NCBI GenBank assembly: GCA_937864085.1
Contig: CALMIH010000087.1
Location: 1-8,287, forward strand
Source: an uncultured Chloroflexota bacterium
GTDB lineage: Bacteria; Chloroflexota; Limnocylindria; Limnocylindrales; Limnocylindraceae
Length of the DNA stretch: 8,287 nt
Direction: 5' to 3'
Shown here: piece after piece, positions 1 through 5,644 of the stretch
How positions within the stretch are numbered: position 1 is the stretch's first letter
Layout of the letters: each line of letters opens with the position of its first letter
Program-made: the position numbers and the translations under genes
The notes under the pieces: model-generated
Told to the model about the DNA's origin: nothing
Seen by the model: only the letters and a program-made list of their open reading frames with translations
The model's database searches: none

Positions 1-636
1 GTGGAGCGCCTGCGCCGCTACAGCTTCATCGGGCCGCGCGGTCTCACGCTGTATGAACCGGCGGTCGGCGCGCTGGAGAGCTTCTTGAATGCGCGCCACT
101 TCATGTATCAGCAGGTCTACCTGCATCGCACCGTGCGCGGCATCGACCTCGACATGCAGGAGGCGTTCGCCCCAGGGATTCGCGCCATCTTTGGTGAGAA
201 GTCTCCGGCAGAGGACCTCGCCGCATACCTCGAGCTCGACGAGTACACGCTCCTCCACCAGGCGGCGCGATGGGCGCGCGGCAAGGATCTCTCACCGTCA
301 CCGAAGCCAGGCGACGGCACCGTCACCCCCGCCGTTGCGGAGGCGTGGCGCGCCGTCCTCTTCCGTAATCCGCGCTGGCAACTTGAAGAGGAGCTGCGCG
401 CCGAGTTCGGTGACGAAGGGATCCCCGCCAACCTGCTCGATCAGCTCGGCACGCCGATTCCAGGAGAAGTGGCGATTGACCTTGCCACCTGCGATCCACG
501 TCACGTTGAGGGCGATGCGGCCGACCGCCTCCTCGCCGTCGAGGGGCGTGAGGGTCGCGAGGCGCGACCAATCTCTGAACTGCTGACGAAGCTCCCGCTC
601 TTTAGTGTGATCGCGCGGCGCTACCGCCGTCGCTAA
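1..636 (+). CDS. HD-superfamily phosphohydrolase (dGTPase-like, COG1078 type), C-terminal part, 5' truncated by window edge
   Basis: The visible 211 codons match the region that follows the HD metal-binding domain in COG1078-type phosphohydrolases (the YwfO group, related to dGTPases and SAMHD1). The recognisable block is residues 24-49: ALESFL, then ARHFMYQQVYLHRTVR, the family's 'aR..My..VY.H...R' helix pair. Next come a helical segment (EYTLLHQAARWARG, 81-94) and a second one around 111-135. The HD catalytic residues are not in the window, so the gene must begin to the left; the GTG at base 1 is most likely an internal valine codon rather than the start. Family members hydrolyse deoxynucleoside triphosphates or related phosphoesters in the cytoplasm; the substrate cannot be told from this half. 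Residues 96-110 look like a low-complexity Pro/Gly linker. The stop TAA overlaps the stop of the opposing nuclease gene by 4 nt. Family assignment is by recalled motif only. Confidence 0.72.
   Translation: MERLRRYSFIGPRGLTLYEPAVGALESFLNARHFMYQQVYLHRTVRGIDLDMQEAFAPGIRAIFGEKSPAEDLAAYLELDEYTLLHQAARWARGKDLSPSPKPGDGTVTPAVAEAWRAVLFRNPRWQLEEELRAEFGDEGIPANLLDQLGTPIPGEVAIDLATCDPRHVEGDAADRLLAVEGREGREARPISELLTKLPLFSVIARRYRRR
633..636. other. Tail-to-tail overlap of two stop codons (CTAA)
   Basis: The four bases CTAA hold both stops: TAA (634-636) ends the rightward HD protein, and the complement TAG (635-633) ends the leftward nuclease. No intergenic space is left for a terminator, so each transcript must run into the 3' end of the other gene or be stopped inside coding sequence. 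Confidence 0.9.
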
Positions 637-2606
637 CGGTTCGCGCGGAGCCAGCTCACCACTTCGGACATCGCTCGGCAGTCGACCTGGTTGTATTCGG
701 CGACCGCCTGCATAAAGTCAAAGTCGCTCATTGACCCGCCGCTCAGCGCCGCACGCCGCTCGGCCTCGTAAGCGGCAGCCATCGCACCGAGCCCATCGGC
801 GGGACCATCACCCCACACCGTATTAATCAGTCCAGCCTTATGCATCCCCTTCGCGATCTGCTTCAGCCCGAAGCCCCATGCGCCATGGACACCAACTGGG
901 ACGCGGTGGACAAGTTCATCCAGCGCGTCAAACCAACCGAGCTCGTCGGGGAGCGACCAGTCGGGGTGACGGTCGGCGGCACAGTTGTGGGAGTTCTTCA
1001 GTAGGTTCGGTTCAGCTGGCGACCAGTGCATGATGCGCGCATCGCTCCAGCCCACGTTAAGTGCAGCGCGCCATGCATCCATGAAGGCGCGCCACGCGTC
1101 CAAGACTTCGCGCTCGCCGGCGAGTGAGAGGCGCTTCGCCGTCCACTGGCCGAACTCGCTCGGCACGCCAGCGGCAGCGCACTCCGCCGCGTTCGGGACG
1201 CGCCCGTCAATTTGTACAAGACAGCCAACCTGAAAGATGCAGACGTTGCCACCAACTTCGGGGAGTCGGCTGAAGTCATCATCAAGGTTCTGTGTGTTCT
1301 CAAAGTCAACGCAGAACTCGAGTCGCCACGGCCTGCGCCAGTGTCGTTCAAGGTCTGGCAGCAACTCAATCTTCTCCGGGATCACGGCGGCGCCAGGGCT
1401 CGCCGCGATGCGCGCCACCTGATCAGGATGATTCGCCGCCAAGACAAGGGCGAGCCGCTTTGGCCGCGTATCACCGGTGACGCCGAGCAGCTCTGGCGAG
1501 AGGTTCGGCTCATCGCGACGCAAGATGCCGCGCGCGATCGCCGCGTCGCGCAAGTCTGGGTTCACCCCGGGGAGGACCGTCAGCTCACCAATGGAATCAG
1601 CGATCTTCTTCTTTGCGCCGCTCCACGGCTGATCTTCGTTCGCGCCAGTGTTCGGGTAGAGCTCCGGTCGTGTTGGTCGTGGCAGCGCATCCCAGCTCGC
1701 GCCGTCGCGGCGCACGCTGCGAATCCACTCAATGGCGCGGCCAACCTCTATTGCAAGTGGCGTTGCTGAATCGCGCGTCTCTTCGCGCTCCACCAGCACG
1801 CGACCGAGACGATCAAGTGCTCCGCGGCCACGACCCTTCGTGCTCGTCCAGGTGCGACCGAGCAGATACGCCTCGGCGGCGCAGTAGCCCTGCAGTCGTG
1901 CCACCGCGGCGGTGTAGACGAGCACCTGCCCCGCATAGTGGCGATGTGAACTGCTCACTAATCCGTTGACGCTCAGATCCAGCGTGGAGAACTTCACATC
2001 CACCACCACGTAGTGCCATGGCGGTGGGACGCCGTCGTCACCAGCGAGCGCCGGTGCTGGGTGCGTCGCTTCGCCCGCATCCACGATGCCAGGGAAGAGT
2101 CTCGCCAGCGCATCGCTTCGCGCAAGGAGGTCGATTGCGCCATACGTCTGATCCTCTGGGTTGCGCACCACTGCCTGAGCGATCAGCTCCACACCGCTGC
2201 GCATCGCCTCAAAGGTGCGCTGCGCCGCCTCTACACTGCGCGTCTCCTCCCAACCGTTCGCGATCTTTGCCCATGTGCTGACCTTCGGTTCGAGGAGTTT
2301 GAAGATCCCCTCTTCAAAGGCGTTCCCCTTCGCAAAGAGGAGTCGTCGTAGGTCGTAGGGGCTCGGCGGATCGGCGTCCACCTCCGCATCCTTGATGAAG
2401 CCCTTCGCCTCACCGTGCACCTCGAGCCAGTCAAGAAGCGGGTCGCGACGGAGCCAGTTGCGCGTCTTAGAAGCCGAGACCCACGACTTCCACGCGGCGC
2501 GATCGCCGTCCGCAGGGCTCTGCTCAACACCGCGATCGTCGTGCGTGATGGAGGCGAGCCCCGTGACGGGTGGCCTCTCGCTCCGATAGCGGCGCAGATC
2601 CTGCAT
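633..2606 (-). CDS. Predicted two-domain nuclease: RecB-like PD-(D/E)XK domain fused to RNase H-fold (YprB / RNase_H_2-like) exonuclease domain
   Basis: 657 residues, cytoplasmic, no signal peptide or membrane segment. The N-terminal half carries a PD-(D/E)XK pattern in the expected order: KGNAFEEGI with candidate E98/E99, GAID (D159), DVK (D203, K205) on a hydrophobic strand (HYVVVDVKF), then QVLVY (Q227...Y231), the RecB-family QxxxY motif. The C-terminal half shows a DEDD-type pattern: FCVDFE (D434, E436), a middle segment HWSPAEPNLL (527-536), a possible aspartate at D560 or D563, and EYNQVDC, giving Y638-x3-D642 as in DEDDy exonucleases. Similar pairings occur in the TM0106/COG2251 proteins, where a helicase domain may be attached; none is present here. 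Cysteines are few in the N-terminal half, so a Cas4/AddB-like iron-sulfur cluster is unlikely. The ATG at 2606 is chosen because it overlaps the upstream exporter's stop (TGATG). A role in DNA or RNA processing or repair is inferred; substrate unknown. Confidence 0.75.
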   Translation of the reverse strand: MQDLRRYRSERPPVTGLASITHDDRGVEQSPADGDRAAWKSWVSASKTRNWLRRDPLLDWLEVHGEAKGFIKDAEVDADPPSPYDLRRLLFAKGNAFEEGIFKLLEPKVSTWAKIANGWEETRSVEAAQRTFEAMRSGVELIAQAVVRNPEDQTYGAIDLLARSDALARLFPGIVDAGEATHPAPALAGDDGVPPPWHYVVVDVKFSTLDLSVNGLVSSSHRHYAGQVLVYTAAVARLQGYCAAEAYLLGRTWTSTKGRGRGALDRLGRVLVEREETRDSATPLAIEVGRAIEWIRSVRRDGASWDALPRPTRPELYPNTGANEDQPWSGAKKKIADSIGELTVLPGVNPDLRDAAIARGILRRDEPNLSPELLGVTGDTRPKRLALVLAANHPDQVARIAASPGAAVIPEKIELLPDLERHWRRPWRLEFCVDFENTQNLDDDFSRLPEVGGNVCIFQVGCLVQIDGRVPNAAECAAAGVPSEFGQWTAKRLSLAGEREVLDAWRAFMDAWRAALNVGWSDARIMHWSPAEPNLLKNSHNCAADRHPDWSLPDELGWFDALDELVHRVPVGVHGAWGFGLKQIAKGMHKAGLINTVWGDGPADGLGAMAAAYEAERRAALSGGSMSDFDFMQAVAEYNQVDCRAMSEVVSWLRANR

Positions 2607-2608
2607 CA
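2604..2608 (-). promoter_or_regulatory. TGATG stop/start overlap coupling the exporter and nuclease genes
   Basis: On the minus strand the exporter's TGA (2608-2606) and the nuclease's ATG (2606-2604) share one base. No strong Shine-Dalgarno is visible just upstream (the region reads CGAGTCGACGCGCTG), so the nuclease is probably translated by re-initiation after the exporter. This also supports both gene ends. Confidence 0.75.
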
Positions 2609-3532
2609 GCGCGTCGACTCGCCGCGGGAAATCAGTGCAACGCCGCCAAGGAGCAGCACCGCACCGGCGAAGAGCGCAGGATCAGCCGCCTCACCAAGAA
2701 GTCCAACCCCGAGCAGTGCAGCAACGAGTGGCTGGAGGAAGAGCGCGGCGGCAGCAACGCGTGGTGCGGCGGCGGCGTAGCCGCGATACCAGAGCGACCA
2801 TCCGATCGCAGTTGCAGCGATCGCGAGATAGGCCACAGCGCCGAGTGCGGCGGGAGTGGTGGCGGCGGCAAGATCAATCCCACCGAGCAGCAGCTCAACC
2901 GCTGCAACAGGAGTGATGAAAACAAGCGCGAGTGCGGCGGTGAGGCCGATCGCGCGGCTCGCACCGATCGCCGCAACGAGTGGTCGTCCGAGCGACGAGT
3001 AGAGCGCCCAGGTTGCGCCTGCGCCGACTAGCGCCAGCATGCCGAGGAGTCGCGACGGATCGCTCACGTTCAGACTGCCGCCACTCCCGCGCAGTGAGAG
3101 GAGCAGGACACCAGCAACGGCGAGCGCGATGCCGCCCCACGCACGTCGCGGAATCACCACGCCATCGAGGAGTCGACCGAAGAGTAGGACGAAGATCGGC
3201 GTCGCCATCGTCACCACCGAGCCCTCAACGCCGGAGGTGAGCGCCGTCCCACCGAACTGCAGCAGCATGCTCGTTGCGGCAACGAACGCCGCGATCCAGG
3301 CGGCGCGGTGCGGCACGTCGGACCAGCCGATACTCACGCCGCGCAATCGACCAAAAGCGAGCAGCACAGCAACGCCAAGCCCGAGTCGGACGAGGGTGAG
3401 TGTGGCGGGAGGGATTGCCTCAAAGGTGGCGGCGGAGATGACGTAGAGGCCACCCCAGAGTGCTGCGGCGGCGGAGAGGTCAAGGGCGGGCGCGCTACGT
3501 GCGGGGGTCTGCTTCGCGCTGCCAAGAGTCAT
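2606..3532 (-). CDS. EamA/DMT-superfamily transporter
   Basis: Starting at the ATG at 3532 the protein has 308 residues, the usual length for the family, and about ten hydrophobic helices (roughly 17-35, 41-60, 75-97, 102-121, 130-147, 161-180, 193-217, 228-250, 258-280, 285-302). It shows the two EamA repeats: WGGLYVISAAT near the start of repeat one with VVTMATPIFVLLFGRLL at its end, and WALYSSLGRPL in repeat two with ALFLQPLVAALLGVGLLGE, the conserved 'L.P..A.llg...lgE' segment. Members are inner-membrane exporters or importers of small metabolites, such as amino acids and nucleosides; this one's substrate cannot be predicted. The frame stays open another 297 nt upstream, but that part is Arg-rich, antisense to the next gene, and beyond the promoter, so I reject it. 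First gene of an operon with the nuclease; likely leaderless (see the -10 box at 3540-3545). Confidence 0.88.
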   Translation of the reverse strand: MTLGSAKQTPARSAPALDLSAAAALWGGLYVISAATFEAIPPATLTLVRLGLGVAVLLAFGRLRGVSIGWSDVPHRAAWIAAFVAATSMLLQFGGTALTSGVEGSVVTMATPIFVLLFGRLLDGVVIPRRAWGGIALAVAGVLLLSLRGSGGSLNVSDPSRLLGMLALVGAGATWALYSSLGRPLVAAIGASRAIGLTAALALVFITPVAAVELLLGGIDLAAATTPAALGAVAYLAIAATAIGWSLWYRGYAAAAPRVAAAALFLQPLVAALLGVGLLGEAADPALFAGAVLLLGGVALISRGESTR

Positions 3533-3539
3533 TCGCCGC

Positions 3540-3545
3540 AGTGTA
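3540..3545 (-). promoter_or_regulatory. -10 box for the exporter-nuclease operon, placed for a leaderless mRNA
   Basis: On the minus strand TACACT lies 7 nt before the ATG at 3532, the spacing expected when transcription starts at or next to the start codon. No Shine-Dalgarno can fit in that gap. No convincing -35 is visible 16-18 nt further upstream. The call rests on the TANNNT match and its mirror-image twin on the other strand. Confidence 0.5.
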
Positions 3546-3555
3546 GCCGAGTAGG

Positions 3556-3561
3556 TACGAT
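3556..3561 (+). promoter_or_regulatory. -10 box for the rightward 237-residue gene, placed for a leaderless mRNA
   Basis: TACGAT is followed by 6 nt (AGAACG) and then the ATG at 3568, again predicting a transcription start at the start codon. A weak -35 candidate TTCGCC sits at 3532-3537 with an 18-nt spacer. It would overlap the first codon of the divergent exporter gene, so the two promoters would compete for the same 35-bp space. Confidence 0.5.
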
Positions 3562-3567
3562 AGAACG

Positions 3568-4281
3568 ATGGAACTGCGCTTAGATGAACGGCTCGCCTCG
3601 CCCTACTTCTCCCCATCGGGAGATGCGCGCGCGCCGTATGAGACGCACGGCACCACCTTCCTGCAGTACCTTGCCAGGCGCGCCGCGAAGACACGCGTCC
3701 TGCTCCCACTCGCCGCGCTGTTGCGCGAGCAACGCGCTGGCGGCCCAGAGTACGCCGGCGCACTCGCCTGCTTCGCCTACTACGTTGTCGCGGCCTCCAC
3801 ATCGTACGGAGTGGGTTACCAGCAACCAAACTTCACCAGCGATCGAACAGCGGAAGAGCGAGACCGGGAGACGAACGTGATAATCAGTGCAACGAACACT
3901 GGGGCGAACCGCGAGATTGCGGCAACGCTTCGCGCATCGCTTCCGAAGATCGGCCTCTACGAGGCAAGTGAACGCATCCTTGGGACAACGGTTGGCCTGC
4001 GCGGTCTCGGCATGCCCGCACCATCAACGTTTGCATTTGAAGTTGACGCGAGTGGTCGCCGCGCAGGACTCGCCGCCTGGCGCGGGACGGCGCGGGGGAC
4101 GATCACCACAGAGCTCGCCCCCTCCTTCAGCGGAAGCCGCGTCCGCGCCTACGGCTCCCTTGACCTGCACGGCAGCGACGAGAGCCGCGGCCGTGCGGAG
4201 ATCACGCGGGATGGCCAGGTGAAGATTGAGGTTCGGGATCCGCTCGGCGCCCTCTTACGCCTCAACGGTCTCCTCAAATAG
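3568..4281 (+). CDS. Hypothetical protein, 237 residues, upstream of the Rieske oxygenase
   Basis: I do not recognise this protein. The N-terminal 80 or so residues look helical (FLQYLARRAAKTRVLLPLAALL, about 31-52) and include one moderately hydrophobic stretch around 64-79 that ends in a Tyr/Gly-rich segment (SYGVGYQQ). A polar linker (about 88-103) follows. The C-terminal half (about 150-225) looks beta-rich, with alternating hydrophobic and charged residues (TFAFEVD, RGTITTEL, RVRAYGSLDL, RAEITRDGQVKIEV). No signal peptide, metal-binding cluster or catalytic motif is evident. It is believed real because codon use matches its neighbours, it fills the space between a promoter and the next gene, and it ends 26 nt before the oxygenase, so the two may be co-transcribed. 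Start chosen as the first ATG, preceded by a -10 box rather than a Shine-Dalgarno. It could be an accessory to the oxygenase or unrelated; the sequence does not say. Confidence 0.7.
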   Translation: MELRLDERLASPYFSPSGDARAPYETHGTTFLQYLARRAAKTRVLLPLAALLREQRAGGPEYAGALACFAYYVVAASTSYGVGYQQPNFTSDRTAEERDRETNVIISATNTGANREIAATLRASLPKIGLYEASERILGTTVGLRGLGMPAPSTFAFEVDASGRRAGLAAWRGTARGTITTELAPSFSGSRVRAYGSLDLHGSDESRGRAEITRDGQVKIEVRDPLGALLRLNGLLK

Positions 4282-4291
4282 GGGCACGGCG

Positions 4292-4300
4292 TGGGAGAAT
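4292..4300 (+). promoter_or_regulatory. Possible extended -10 element before the Rieske oxygenase
   Basis: TGGGAGAAT resembles the extended -10 consensus TGnTATAAT and ends 7 nt before the ATG at 4308, the same leaderless spacing as at the two other promoters here. The first base of the hexamer (G instead of T) is a poor match, and no -35 is evident. The gene could equally be read from the upstream promoter. No good Shine-Dalgarno precedes the ATG. Confidence 0.3.
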
Positions 4301-4307
4301 CAGCGGC

Positions 4308-5627
4308 ATGTTGAAGGCATCGCGACCGGCACCTCTGGACCCCACGCGCATTGCCGCCGTTCGTCGCCCATTTGACGAGGCGGACATGTTCCCGCCGAGC
4401 GTCTATCACGACCCGGCGATCTTCGACTGGGAGGCGCAGGAGATCTTCACGCACGAATGGCGATGTGTTGGCCGCGAAGAGGAGACGCCGAACGTTGGTT
4501 CATATCGCCTCCTGGAGTTCGCTGGCGAGCAGCTGATCATCTCGCGCGGCGAAGACAACACGCTGCACGCCTTCATCAACGCCTGCCGCCACCGCGGTGC
4601 CACCCTCATTGAGGGGCCGGCTGATGGGAAGCCAGACTGCGGCGAGGTGCAGAAGATCGTCTGCCCGTATCACGCCTGGGTCTACGCGCCAGACGGCACG
4701 CTACTCAAGGCGAAGCATACCGACGACCTGAAGCGCTTTGACCCCGCCGACTACGGGCTCAGCAAGGTGCGCTGTGAGACCTGGCAGGGCTTCGTCTTCC
4801 TCACCCTTGATAACGACGCCGAGCCGCTCCTCACCTATCTCGACGATCTGGTCGACGTCTTCGCACGCTTCGACTTCGCGCCACTGCGACTCGCTCAGCG
4901 CGAGACGTACGACGTGGCGGCGAACTGGAAGATCTTGGTGGAGAACTACTCCGAGTGCTACCACTGCCCAGGTGTCCACCCGCAACTGAACGCACTGACG
5001 CCGTACGACCTTGGCGAAGATATTCCGGCGCGCGGCATGTGGAAGGGTGGCTGGCAGCCACTCGTTGGCGAAGCGCTCACGATGGGACTCGACAAGGGTT
5101 CGCACGAGCGCCCGTGGTTGACGGGCATGACGGAGACCGACGCAAAGCGCATCCAGTACTTCGCCGTCTGGCCGAACCTCCTCCTCTCGCTGCATCCGGA
5201 CTACCTAATGGTGCACATGATCGAACCGCTCGGTCCTGGTCGCTCGCGCATCGTCTGCGACTGGTACCTCCATCCAGAGACGATGAAGGCGCCGAACTAC
5301 GATTTCTCCGACGCGCACGGCTTCTGGGATATGACCAACCGCCAGGACTGGCACGTCTGTGAACTGCAGCAGCGTGGCACCGCCTCAAAGCGGCTGAAGC
5401 CAGGCCGGTACAGCGAACTTGAGGCGAGCGTCCAGGCGTTCGACCTGATGGTTGCCGACCGTTACGCAGCAGACGGGAAGCGCACCGCTCGTGGCTGGGC
5501 GGCAGGGTTATCGCCAGGCGACATGGATGGCGTGGACTTCAGTGACCGCAACGCGGCGCGCGCCGCGATCGCCGCAAAGCTCAACGCCTCCGCCGAACCG
5601 TCACTCACTCGCACCAAGCAGAAGTAA
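4308..5627 (+). CDS. Rieske non-heme iron oxygenase, alpha subunit (GbcA/CntA-like quaternary-amine group)
   Basis: 439 residues, typical for the family and cytoplasmic. The Rieske [2Fe-2S] motif is C93-x-H95 (CRHRG) and C119-x2-H122 (CPYHAW). The catalytic domain shows NWKILVENYSECYHCPGVH with H219 and H224 as mononuclear iron ligands and D347 (in NRQDWHVCE) as the likely third. The residue three before H219, which bridges electron flow between the two metal sites, is E216, where most Rieske oxygenases have Asp; Glu here is known from CntA and relatives acting on carnitine, betaines and other quaternary amines. The enzyme would use O2 and electrons from a flavin/ferredoxin reductase to hydroxylate or demethylate such a substrate. 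No reductase gene is in the window. The facing operon encodes an amino-acid transporter and a sarcosine-oxidase-like enzyme, which supports this role. Substrate candidates are glycine betaine, stachydrine-type betaines, carnitine or choline; I cannot choose between them. Start at the first ATG, ahead of a conserved Pro/Phe-rich entry segment. Confidence 0.88.
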   Translation: MLKASRPAPLDPTRIAAVRRPFDEADMFPPSVYHDPAIFDWEAQEIFTHEWRCVGREEETPNVGSYRLLEFAGEQLIISRGEDNTLHAFINACRHRGATLIEGPADGKPDCGEVQKIVCPYHAWVYAPDGTLLKAKHTDDLKRFDPADYGLSKVRCETWQGFVFLTLDNDAEPLLTYLDDLVDVFARFDFAPLRLAQRETYDVAANWKILVENYSECYHCPGVHPQLNALTPYDLGEDIPARGMWKGGWQPLVGEALTMGLDKGSHERPWLTGMTETDAKRIQYFAVWPNLLLSLHPDYLMVHMIEPLGPGRSRIVCDWYLHPETMKAPNYDFSDAHGFWDMTNRQDWHVCELQQRGTASKRLKPGRYSELEASVQAFDLMVADRYAADGKRTARGWAAGLSPGDMDGVDFSDRNAARAAIAAKLNASAEPSLTRTKQK

Positions 5628-5629
5628 GC

Positions 5630-5644
5630 GCCGCTCCGCGCGGC
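5630..5644. terminator. Short GC hairpin between convergent genes
   Basis: GCCGC (5630-5634) can pair with GCGGC (5640-5644) around a 5-nt loop in the 16-nt gap between the oxygenase stop and the oxidase stop. The stem is only 5 bp and no T-tract follows on either strand, so a working intrinsic terminator is doubtful. It is the only candidate in the gap. Confidence 0.25.

Noticed and set aside
1212..1769. 185-codon open frame on the plus strand inside the nuclease gene
   Set aside because: It is the complement of well-conserved nuclease sequence including the D434/E436 motif, has no ribosome binding site or promoter, and its translation resembles nothing recognisable.
1..2606. HD dNTPase plus nuclease as a possible antiviral defence island
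   Set aside because: The two genes are convergent, not an operon, and no other defence gene, integrase or mobile element is in view. COG1078 proteins are common housekeeping genes.
3533..3829. Upstream extension of the exporter frame by 99 codons on the minus strand
   Set aside because: It is Arg-rich, antisense to the 237-residue gene, lies beyond the putative -10 box, and has no membrane or EamA character. The 308-residue version matches family length.
2631..3895. Repeated short string ATCAGTGCAACG near 2631 and 3884
   Set aside because: Only two copies of about 12 bases, both inside coding sequence in different reading contexts; consistent with chance.
4701..5195. 164-codon minus-strand frame antisense to the Rieske oxygenase
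   Set aside because: A shadow typical of GC-rich coding DNA; it covers the iron-binding segment of the oxygenase and has no independent support.
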